Shown: positions 1-9,616 of the stretch, piece after piece
Position numbering within the stretch: the first letter of the stretch is position 1
Layout of the letters: each line of letters starts with the position of its first letter
Assembly (NCBI GenBank): GCA_008330645.1
Contig: VLTN01000091.1
Span: 18,547-82,546 of the forward strand
Length of the DNA: 64,000 bases
From: Cafeteria roenbergensis
Taxonomy: Eukaryota > Sar > Bigyra > Bicosoecida > Cafeteriaceae
Direction of reading: 5' to 3'
Notes under the pieces: model-generated
The model's database searches: none
Told to the model about the DNA's origin: nothing
What the model saw: only the letters and a program-made list of their open reading frames with translations
Translations under genes and position numbers: made by a program

Positions 1-390
1 GGAGAGCTGCTTGTCTTGGTCGCCGACGCAGGCGGGTAAACAAGAGCTCGGGACCCTCAGAGTCACGCCGGGGGCACCCCCAGCACGCTGTGGGGAAGCC
101 GCGTGGCCCAAGAGAGTGTCGTGACGATGCCAGATGGCTTGTCTGTTTTGTCGGGGTAGAATCTACGTCTGCGGACAAATATGAACCCAACCGGTTACCG
201 AACGAACTCAGCCGGTTACCGAACTGATGAGTCTGTGAATCGAGTGTGTGGTATGGTGACGCGAGTTCTCGCCCCCCTCCAACGATGTTCCTTCCCAGAG
301 ATGTTGAGGATGCCACACCTCTTTTTAACCTCCAAACCAATCAGTCCGTCAATCGCACGCAGCTTCCGAACGTCCGAGGGGGGCAGTGCC
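1..390. other. Window edge, no gene recognised
   Basis: This stretch lies downstream of the last exon of the first ankyrin gene. It is less GC-rich than the rest and carries short imperfect repeats of accggttaccgaac near 187-222. No open frame resembles a known protein. It is probably 3' flanking sequence, or the end of a gene lying outside the window. Confidence 0.4.
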
Positions 391-3300
391 TCAGTGTCTC
401 CACTTTACCAGGCGTTCACGCCGGTGCCAGCGTTGGCACTGCTCGGACTGCGCGATTATGGTTCTGCATCGTTCGTCAAACAGCCGCCAAGACGGAGCAC
501 TCCCATCCTGCAGCTCAGTGGCTCGCAAGCAGCGCATGGAACGTCGTACTGTCGGTGCGTTGTGCGAAGTGAATATGTCGAAGGAGACTTGGATGGCATG
601 GAAGAGAGGGGCAATGCAGGGTGCCAGGAATGCGTGGCTGCTCGCCAAGCATGAAAAATTGCTCAGTGAGCGTGAACTTGGAGACTCTGCCCTGAAGGGG
701 TGGCTGACTTGATGAGTCAACGAAAACAACAAGGCAAGGTACGCAAGCCTACAGCGGGCTAAGCATGGCGCAAGGCTCACGTCAGCTCTTCCCTCCACGA
801 AGGCGCCACGGTCCAGCAGCAGCTTCACGGTGTCCGCTTTGCCTGCCTTTGCCGCAGCTGTCAGCGCCGTGTCGCCGTCCTGCTAAAACACCGACCATGC
901 TCGCAACGGCGCCCCATCGCGCTCCCAGTCAGCGCCGCTTCCCACTCCAGCTCGGACACCGCCCCGCTCCGCAGCGATCGGACGCTCATCACGGACTGCG
1001 GCCCGCCGGCGAGGCCCGAGCACGGACCGGTGCGCAGCAGTCCCGTCTCCAGACTCACGCGGCTCTTCGCCTCCAGGTCGGCGCCACGGTCCAGCAGCAG
1101 CTTCACGGTGTCCGTTTCGCCTTCCTCTGCCGCCATGATCAGCGCCGTCTCGCCGGCCTGCGAAGACACCGACCATGCTCGCAACGGCGCCCCATCGCGC
1201 TCCCAGTCAGCGCCGCTTCTCACTCCAGCCCGGACACCACCCTGCTCCGCAGCGATCGGACGCTCATCACGGACTGCGGCCCGCCGGCGAGGCCCGAGCA
1301 CGGACCGGTGCGCAGCAGTCCCGTCTCCAGACTCACGCGGCTCTTCGCCTCCAGGTCGGCGCCACGGTCCAGCAGCAGCTTCACGGTGTCCGTTGCTCTT
1401 GCCCCGACCGCCACGATCAGCGCCGTCTCGCCGTCCTGCGAAGACACCGACCATGCTCGCAACGGCGCCCCATCGCGCTCCCAGTCAGCGCCGCTTCCCA
1501 CTCCAGCTCGGACACCGCCCCGCTCCGCAGCGATCGGACGCTCATCACGGACTGCGGCCCGCCGGCGAGGCCCGGGCACGGACCGGTGCGCAGCAGTCCC
1601 GTCTCCAGACTCACGCGGCTCTTCGCCTCCAGGTCGGCGCCACGGTCCAGCAGCAGCTTCACGGTTTCCGTTTCGCCTTCCTCTGCCGCCATGATCAGCG
1701 CCGTCTCGCCGTCCTGCGAAGACACCGACCATGCTCGCAACGGCGCCCCATCGCGCTCCCAGTCAGCGCCGCTTCTCACTCCAGCTCGGACACCGCCCCG
1801 CTCCGCAGCGATCGGACGCTCATCACGGACTGCGGCCCGCCGGCGAGGCCCGAGCACGGACCGGTGCGCAGCAGTCCCGTCTCCAGACTCACGCGGCTCT
1901 TCGCCTCCAGGTCGGCGCCACGGTCCAGCAGCAGCTTCACGGTGTGCGTTGCTCTTGCCCTGATCATCAAGATCAGCGCCGTCTCGCCGTCCTGCGAAGA
2001 CACCGACCATGCTCGCAACGGCGCCTCATCGCGCTCCCAGTCAGCGCCGCTTCCCACTCCAGCTCGGACACCGCCCCGCTCCGCGGCGATCGGACGGTCA
2101 TCACGGACTGCGGCCCGCCGGCGAGGCCCGAGCACGGACCGGTGCGCAGCAGTCCCGTCTCCAGACTCACGCGGCTCTTCGCCTCCAGGTCGGCGCCACG
2201 GTCCAGCAGCAGCTTCACGGTGTCCGTTGCTCTTGCCCTGATCATCAAGATCAGCGCCGTCTCGCCGTCCTGCGAAGACACCGACCATGCTCGCAACGGC
2301 GCCCCATCGCGCTCCCAGTCAGCGCCGCTTCCCACTCCAGCTCGGACACCGCCCCGCTCCGCAGCGATCGGACGCTCATCACGGACTGCGGCCCGCCGGC
2401 GAGGCCCGAGCACGGACCGGTGCGCAGCAGTCCCGTCTCCAGACTCACGCGGCTCTTCGCCTCCAGGTCGGCGCCACGGTCCAGCAGCAGCTTCACGGTG
2501 TCCGTTTCGCCTGCCCTGATCATCATGATCAGCGCCGTCTCGCCGTCCTGCGAAGACACCGACCATGCTCGCAACGGCGCCCCATCGCGCTCCCAGTCAG
2601 CGCCGCTTCCCACTCCAGCTCGGACACCGCCCCGCTCCGCAGCGATCGGACGCTCATCACGGACTGCGGCCCGCCGGCGAGGCCCGAGCACGGACCGGTG
2701 CGCAGCAGTCCCGTCTCCAGACTCACGCGGCTCTTCGCCTCCAGGTCGGCGCCACGGTCCAGCAGCAGCTTCACGGTTTCCGTTTCGCCTGCCCCGACCG
2801 CCATGATCAGCGCCGTCTCGCCGTCCTGCGAAGACACCGACCATGCTCGCAACGGCGCCCCATCGCGCTCCCAGTCAGCGCCGCTTCCCACTCCAGCTCG
2901 GACACCGCCCCGCTCCGCAGCGATCGGACGCTCATCACGGACTGCGGCCCGCCGGCGAGGCCCGAGCACGGACCGGTGCGCAGCAGTCCCGTCTCCAGAC
3001 TCACGCGGCTCTTCGCCTCCAGGTCGGCGCCACGGTCCAGCAGCAGCTTCACGTTTCCGTTGCTCTGCCCTGACCGCCATGATCAGCGCCGTCTCGCCGT
3101 CCTGCGAAGACACCGACCATGCTCGCAACGGCGCCCCATCGCGCTCCCAGTCAGCGCCGCTTCCCACTCCAGCTCGGACACCGCCCCGCTCCGCAGCGAT
3201 CGGACGCTCATCACGGACTGCGGCCCGCCGGCGAGGCCCGAGCACGGACCGGTGCGCAGCAGTCCCGTCTCCAGACTCACGCGGCTCTTCGCCTCCAGGT

Positions 3301-6300
3301 CGGCGCCACGGTCCAGCAGCAGCTTTACCGTGTCCGTGTGTCCAGCCTTGACCGCCAGGATCAGCGCCGTCTCGCCGTCCTGCGAAGACACCGACCATGC
3401 TCGCAACGGCGCCCCATCGCGCTCCCAGTCAGCGCCGCTTCCCACTCCAGCTCGGACACCGCCCCGCTCCGCAGCGATCGGACGCTCATCACGGACTGCG
3501 GCCCGCCGGCGAGGCCCGAGCACGGACCGGTGCGCAGCAGTCCCGTCTCCAGACTCACGCGGCTCTTCGCCTCCAGGTCGGCGCCACGGTCCAGCAGCAG
3601 GTTCACGGTGTCCGTTTCGCCTTCCCCGACCGCCATGATCAGCGCCGTCTCGCCGTCCTGCGAAGACACCGACCATGCTCGCAACGGCGCCCCATCGCGC
3701 TCCCAGTCAGCGCCGCTTCCCACTCCAGCTCGGACACCGCCCCGCTCCGCAGCGATCGGACGCTCATCACGGACTGCGGCCCGCCGGCGAGGCCCGAGCA
3801 CGGACCGGTGCGCAGCAGTCCCGTCTCCAGACTCACGCGGCTCTTCGCCTCCAGGTCGGCGCCACGGTCCAGCAGCAGCTTCACGGTTTCCGTTTCGCCT
3901 GCCCTGATCATCAAGATCAGCGCCGTCTCGCCGTCCTGCGAAGACACCGACCACGCTCGCAACGGCGCCCCATCGCGCTCCCCGTCAGCGCCGCTTCTCA
4001 CTCCAGCTCGGACACCACCCCGCTCCGCAGCGATCGGACGCTCATCACGGACTGCGGCCCGCCGGCGAGGCCCGAGCACGGACCGGTGCGCAGCAGTCCC
4101 GTCTCCAGACTCACGCGGCTCTTCGCCTCCAGGTCGGCGCCACGGTCCAGCAGCAGCTTCACGGTGTCCGTTTCGCCTGCCCTGATCATCAAGATCAGCG
4201 CCGTCTCGCCGTCCTGCGAAGACACCGACCATGCTCGCAACGGCGCCCCATCGCGCTCCCAGTCAGCGCCACTTCCCACTCCAGCTCGGACACCGCCCCG
4301 CTCCGCAGCGATCGGACGCTCATCACGGACTGCGGCCCGCCGGCGAGGCCCGAGCACGGACCGGTGCGCAGCAGTCCCGTCTCCAGACTCACGCGGCTCT
4401 TCGCCTCCAGGTCGGCGCCACGGTCCAGCAGCAGGTTCACGGTGTCCGTTGCTCTTGCCCTGATCATCATGATCAGCGCCGTCTCGCCGGCCTGCGAAGA
4501 CACCGACCATGCTCGCAACGGCGCCCCACCGCGCTCCCAGTCAGCGCCGCTTCCCACTCCAGCTCGGACACCGCCCCGCTCCGCAGCGATCGGACGCTCA
4601 TCACGGACTGCGGCCCGCCGGCGAGGCCCGAGCACGGACCGGTGCGCAGCAGTCCCGTCTCCAGACTCACGCGGCTCTTCGCCTCCAGGTCGGCGCCACG
4701 GTCCAGCAGCAGCTTTACCGTGTCCGTGTGGCCAGCCTTGACCGCTGCTGTCAGCGCCGTGTCGCCAAACTGCGACTCCCAACAACGTGCTCGCATCGTC
4801 GCTCCATTGCACGCCTCCCCAAGAACAAACCGTTGCCGCCTTCCTGGCTGGCCCAAGGCACCAGCCCGCCATGACACGGTATGGCTGTCATGTCGACCCA
4901 AGGCCCACCCGTGACGGCATATCCCAACCGATTCGCAGAAGCGCCGTCTCCAGACTCACGCGGCTCTTCGCCTCCAGGTCGGCGCCACGGTCCAGCAGCA
5001 GCTTCACGGTGTCCGTTTCGCCTTCCCCGACCGCCATGATCAGCGCCGTGTCACAGACCTGCGAAGACACCGACCATGCTTGCAACGGCGCCCCATCGCG
5101 CTCCCAGTCAGCGCCGCTTCTCACTCCAGCTCGGACACCACCCCGCTCCGCAGCGATCGGACGCTCATCACGGACTGCGGCCCGCCGGCGAGGCCCGAGC
5201 ACGGACCGGTGCGCAGCAGTCCCGTCTCCAGACTCACGCGGCTCTTCGCCTCCAGGTCGGCGCCACGGTCCAGCAGCAGGTTCACGGTTTCCGTTTCGCC
5301 TGCCCTGACCGCCACGATCAGCGCCGTCTCGCCGGCCTGCGAAGACACCGACCATGCTCGCAACGGCGCCCCATCGCGCTCCCAGTCAGCGCCGCTTCTC
5401 ACTCCAGCTCGGACACCGCCCCGCTCCGCAGCGATCGGACGGTCATCACGGACTGCGGCCCGCCGGCGAGGCCCGAGCACGGACCGGTGCGCAGCAGTCC
5501 CGTCTCCAGACTCACGCGGCTCTTCGCCTCCAGGTCGGCGCCACGGTCCAGCAGCAGCTTCACGGTGTGCGTTGCTCTTGCCCTGACCGTCGTGATCAGC
5601 GCCGTCTCGCCGGCCTGCGAAGACACCGACCATGCTCGCAACGGCGCCCCATCGCGCTCCCAGTCAGCGCCGCTTCCCACTCCAGCTCGGACACCACCCC
5701 GCTCCGCAGCGATCGGACGCTCATCACGGACTGCGGCCCGCCGGCGAGGCCCGAGCACGGACCGGTGCGCAGCAGTCCCGTCTCCAGACTCACGCGGCTC
5801 TTCGCCTCCAGGTCGGCGCCACGGTCCAGCAGCAGCTTCACGGTTTCCGCTTCGCCTGCTTTGACCGCTGCGACCAGCGCCGTCTCGCCGTCCTGCGAAG
5901 ACACCGACCATGCTCGCAACGGCGCCCCATCGCGCTCCCCGTCAGCGCCGCTTCTCACTCCAGCTCGGACACCACCTCGCTCCGCAGCGATCGGACGCTC
6001 ATCACGGACTGCGGCCCGCCGGCGAGGCCCGAGCACGGACCGGTGCGCAGCAGTCCCGTCTCCAGACTCACGCGGCTCTTCGCCTCCAGGTCGGCGCCAC
6101 GGTCCAGCAGCAGCTTCACGGTGTCCGTTTCGCCTGCCCTGATCATCATGATCAGCGCCGCGTCGCCGGCCTGCGAAGACACCGACCATGCACGCAACGG
6201 CGCCTCATCGCGCTCCCCGTCAGCGCCGCTTCTCACTCCAGCTCGGACACCACCCCGCTCCGCAGCGATCGGACGCTCATCACGGACTGCGGCCCGCCGG

Positions 6301-7431
6301 CGAGGCCCGAGCACGGACCGGTGCGCAGCAGTCCCGTCTCCAGACTCACGCGGCTCTTCGCCTCCAGGTCGGCGCCACGGTCCAGCAGCAGCTTTACCGT
6401 GTCCGTGTGGCCAGCCTTGACCGCTGCTGTCAGCGCCGTGTCGCCAAACTGCGACTCCCAACAACGTGCTCGCATCGTCGCTCCATTGCACGCCTCCCCA
6501 AGAACAAACCGTTGCCGCCTTCCTGGCTGGCCCAAGGCACCAGCCCGCCATGACACGGTATGGCTGTCATGTCGACCCAAGGCCCACCCGTGACGGCATG
6601 TCCCATCCGATTCGCAGAAGCGCCGTCTCCAGACTCACGCCATTGATCGCGTTCAGGTCGGCTTCCCGGTCCACCAGGAGCTCCACCATGTCCGTGTGTC
6701 CTGCTCTGGCCATCATGATCAGCGCCGTGTCGCTAACCTGCGAAGATACCGACCATGCATGCATTGTCGCTCCATCACACGCCTCCCAGACTTTCATGCG
6801 CTGCCGGCTCCCTCGGCGCCTCGCGAAGGACCCCCGCCGTGTCCTGAGCTGCCCCGCAATCGCGGCTTGCGCCCCCGGCAGCGCACCCCCGGACACGGTC
6901 CGCCGCGCAGCGGCACCGTCTCCAGGCTCACGCGGCTCCTCGCCTCCAAGTTGGCGCCACGGTCCACAAGCAGCTTCAACAAGTCTTTGTGGCCCGATTT
7001 CGCCGCCATGATCAGCGCCGTCTCGCCATACTGCGATCCAACGTACCCTCGTGACACTGGACTCGTCACCACGTAGAACGCGTCACGTCGTGCAGCCAGC
7101 GTTACTTCCCACGCCGGCCCCGCTACCAGCGCGCCTTGCAAGAATTGAGAGGCAAGTGCAGAACGGCGCCAGTCCATGTCGCCTGGCGCGGTCCGTCGCG
7201 CAGCGGGCAATGCCGCGGGTTGGGCACTTTTGCCTTGCGTTCTCGCGTCCCCTGCTCTCGACGACGGGCGGGCAGCAGGCCAGCAATCCCTGAGCTCACC
7301 TTCAGAACATCACTCCAGTTGACTCGTGCGCCCGCGTCGAGGAGCCTGCGGGCTTCAGCAGTGTTCCCGTCTCTTGCTGCCTCCCAGAGAGCTAGTGCCT
7401 GTGCGCCGGCGCTCGCCGGAGTGAGGGCCAT
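391..7431 (-). CDS. Ankyrin-repeat protein, one repeat per exon (25 exons)
   Basis: Predicted binding scaffold made almost only of ankyrin repeats, about 841 aa; partner unknown. Exon 1 is 7300-7431 (ATG at 7431; 44 codons starting MALTPASAG, containing a capping half-repeat). Internal exons are 99 nt, 33 codons, phase 0: 6932-7030, 6639-6737, 6350-6448, then low ends at 6072, 5794, 5516, 5238, 4960, 4671, 4393, 4115, 3837, 3559, 3281, 3005, 2727, 2449, 2171, 1893, 1615, 1337, 1059 and 781. The last exon, 391-507, encodes 38 residues and a TGA. Donors are GTGAGT or GTGAGC and acceptors end in GCAG. Each repeat follows the ankyrin pattern (xGxTAL, VKLLLDRGADLEA). The exon at 3005-3101 is 97 nt and would shift the frame. 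The terminal exon is supported by a matching exon in the paralog at 45091-46878. Splicing is inferred from motifs and constant phase. Confidence 0.85.
3005..3101 (-). other. Frameshifted ankyrin exon (97 nt)
   Basis: This unit is 2 nt short of the 99-nt exon length. Compared with neighbouring exons, about one base is missing in the codon 11-13 region and one more about ten bases on, just before the conserved VKLLLDRGADLEA stretch. The flanking donor (GTGAGT) and acceptor (TTCGCAG) are intact. Inclusion would shift everything downstream out of frame, while skipping would preserve it. It could be a decayed exon, a regulated poison exon or a sequencing or assembly error. Confidence 0.75.
4770..4959 (-). 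repeat. Variant 190-nt intron, copy A
   Basis: This intron differs from the standard 179-nt intron over most of its length but keeps the GTGAGT donor and CGCAG acceptor. It is nearly identical to the intron at 6449-6638, and in both places the exon downstream in transcription reads FGDTALTAAVKAGHTDTVK. The two copies are 1679 bp apart, which equals one 289-bp unit plus five 278-bp units. That points to duplication of a multi-unit block. Confidence 0.85.
6449..6638 (-). repeat. Variant 190-nt intron, copy B
   Basis: Near-identical partner of the intron at 4770-4959. It sits between the divergent exon at 6639-6737 and the first exon of the homogeneous array at 6350-6448, so it may be the original from which copy A was duplicated into the array. 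Confidence 0.85.
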
Positions 7432-7968
7432 GTCGGTCGCTGCGCGGGGTGAGGGGTGATTGCTGGACGGATGAGTCACCAGCCGCCCGGAAGCCGATCC
7501 CCCCTGCAGAGCTTCCCCGGGCAAGGCGCAACGAGCCGCAGAAATGGCCCAAGGCCCAGCCCTCGTTGCAGCCCGTGCCGAGCAGGCGCGGGGTCAGGCT
7601 CGGCGTAGCAGCCTTGGTGTTGGGCTCTCCAGACCTGCTGATGGCGAGGCCGCCGCACGTGCCTCGGGCTCCTGCCCTCCGGCAACGCGACCGCACCGGG
7701 CCCTGGCTGCGGCCTGCAGCCACGCGCCCAAGGCGTTCCGAAACTGTGCGCTAGCTGTGGACGCATGGCCTTCGGCGACCTTTCCAGGCTTGCGTGCATG
7801 TGCAGATCGACTCCAAGATTGTCTCGCCCGGGTCTGGCCCAAGACCGAGCGGGGGTCGGGACATTGGTGCTGTTGGGCGTTAGGGGTTCGATTGCGCTGC
7901 TGCGTGGTGTTTTTTGCGCCTGCTCGGACGTGCCTCTCGGCTGCACTCTGCCCGCGAGCAGCGGACAT
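7432..7968. promoter_or_regulatory. Divergent intergenic region, ankyrin gene / secreted protein
   Basis: These 537 bp separate the minus-strand ankyrin start codon from the plus-strand signal-peptide protein start. The open frames here are short and overlap on both strands. I see no convincing TATA box. The region presumably holds both promoters and 5' UTRs; that is inferred from gene orientation only. Confidence 0.4.
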
Positions 7969-9320
7969 ATGCGCCTCATCCTCGCGGCCCTGGCTGCATT
8001 GCTTTGCGCTAGTGCGACTGCCGCTGGCCTCAGGGGCGTTGCGGGAGCGGGTGAGCCAGCTGGCCGCGCTGCGTTGCCTCATGCGGCGGCTGCCTGTTGT
8101 TCCTTCGTCGACGCGCTTGGCTCAGATTCGTCCCCGGCTACTCCTTGGAGCTGGCTCGCTGTTTGCTTGTGTGCCTTGTTGCAGGGGCGGGGGGGCGTCC
8201 AAAGGAGCGTCCGGCGAGCGCGGCGGCGCGGAATCTGGTCCTGTCAGCCGCGCAAGCGAGCATCGCTCTCGCAGCACGAGAGGCGTCTGTGCCTGCTGTG
8301 GCCCGGCCAGACGGCGGCACCGAGCGGGGTTGCCAGTCAGACTTCGCCTCGCCTTCTGGCCTGCTTGCTCGCTCGGCCATCGGTGGGCACAAAGCGCCGG
8401 AGCTCGGTGGCACGCTCTTGAATGCGGCGGAATGCCGCTCCGGTGCTCGTTTCCGCTCGGCGTGCGGCATGGACCCTCCCAGCGGAGGCCCGGCTGGCCT
8501 TGGGTCGCAAGAAGGCAGCGGGGGAGGCTTGCCAGCAAGCCCTGACTCCAATCAAGGCTCCGAACATGACGACGATGAGGCAGACGGTTCCGACGGGGCG
8601 CCCAGTGGCGGCGACGGCAGCCAAGCGGAGGAGGACCGCGACGACGAGGCAGACGGTTCCGACGGGGCGCCCAGTGGCGGCGACGGCAGCCAAGCGGAGG
8701 AGGGCCACGATGAAGAAGGAGAAGGTGGTGGCTGGGCAGCTGCCCCGTCGACGGACTCAGGTCTGTTCCACAGCGAGTCTGCCGGTTCTGCACCGACCAC
8801 TGCTCCCCAGGAGGACGTCCAAGCACTGCCTGCTGGCTTCTTTGGCCCGCCCGCCGGCGCCCACGCCGGGGACGGCGCCGGTGCTGTTCTAGGCGACGAA
8901 GCACCGTTTGCTCAGTGCGGCCCTCCGGCAGATCAAGAGTCTGTTGCTTCCACAGACCCTGGGTCCCAGGCGACACTGCCGGAGGCACGGGCAACCCGCG
9001 ACAGTGAGTCGTCGGCTGCTGCTGCTGCTTCAAGCTGTGCTGCAGCGCGCAGCATGGGCCCAGGTCGAAGATCGTCTAGTGATGCTGACTGCAAGACGAC
9101 TGATGCTGCTGCAGCTGTGCGCGCCCCTGCGGGTTCTTCCATGCCGGCGGCCGCTTGTGCTCCCGCGAGTGACGCTGGAAGCGCTCACGTCTCCACGGGG
9201 TCAGCAAGCTCAGGAGGCTCCTCGAGACAACCTTCGACGGCGGCGCCCAGCGCGGCTGATCACAGGCACGGCGGTGGCTTTGGCGGAGCCGGCGGCACTG
9301 GCTTTGGCAGGCGAGAGTGA
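7969..9320 (+). CDS. Secreted acidic Ala/Ser/Gly-rich protein
   Basis: Exon 1 is 7969-8050 and encodes a clear signal peptide (MRLILAALAALLCASATAA, with an ATAA-type cleavage site). A GTGAGC donor at 8051 joins a pyrimidine-rich acceptor ending at 8184. The phase-1 junction leads exactly into the long open frame 8185-9320, which is good support for the intron. The mature protein has no recognised domain. It contains an acidic segment with a direct repeat (DDEADGSDGAPSGGDGSQAE), then Ser/Ala-rich stretches and a Gly-rich end. It is probably an extracellular or secretory-pathway disordered protein. The last codons follow an acceptor-like TTTGGCAG at 9303-9310, so the 3' end could be spliced differently. 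Confidence 0.6.
8577..8706 (+). repeat. 69-bp in-frame direct repeat
   Basis: Two copies of a segment beginning gaggcagacggttccgac at 8577 and 8646. The period of 69 bp is 23 codons, so the acidic peptide unit is duplicated without a frame change. The copies are almost identical, which suggests a recent slippage event. Confidence 0.85.
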
Positions 9321-9616
9321 GAGATTTGGTCTTTCTGCTCAGCTGTGATTGCACTGCCGCCTCTGCCAGGCTCGACTCTGATGGCCTTGGCCCGGCACAC
9401 GGGCGGCCCGAAGCTGAGGGAGCGAAACGTGCAATGGGCGAAGCACACGTTCTCGCAGCCGCGCAGACTTTTTCTTTCGTTCCAATTGGAAGCGGGAATG
9501 TACCATGTGCATTTCAGGCACCGGCATCCTTACACTCGTGTACAAACAATGGGGTCCAGTCCCGCATGCAAGCCCGAGCCCGAGGGCTCGAAACATTTGC
9601 AGACGAATTCGAGTGC
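9321..9616. other. Convergent gap, nothing recognised
   Basis: Short region between the stop codons of two converging genes; probably the 3' UTRs of both. No poly(A) hexamer stands out. Confidence 0.4.

Larger units (their letters stand above)
781..6448 (-). repeat. Tandem ankyrin exon-intron units, 278-bp period
   Basis: Twenty-one consecutive units, each a 99-nt ankyrin exon plus an intron. Most introns are 179 nt and nearly identical from unit to unit, so the period is exactly 278 bp (checked at the exon low ends from 781 upward). There are two length exceptions: 289 bp between 4671 and 4960, where a 190-nt variant intron sits, and 276 bp between 2727 and 3005, where the exon has lost 2 nt. 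Exon codons 19-33 are almost invariant, whereas codons 7-16 vary. All internal exons are 99 nt and phase 0, so skipping or duplicating any of them keeps the frame. Retaining one 179-nt intron would shift it. Confidence 0.92.

Noticed and set aside
781-6448. CRISPR-like or satellite-like direct repeat array
   Set aside because: The unit is 278 bp with a coding ankyrin exon and intron borders; there are no short repeats with unique spacers.
765-6593. Long plus-strand open frames (up to about 400 codons) rich in His/Arg/Pro across the array
   Set aside because: They read the antisense of the exon-intron units; high GC and the 278-bp period remove stop codons in all frames. Only the minus strand shows a real domain and splice sites.
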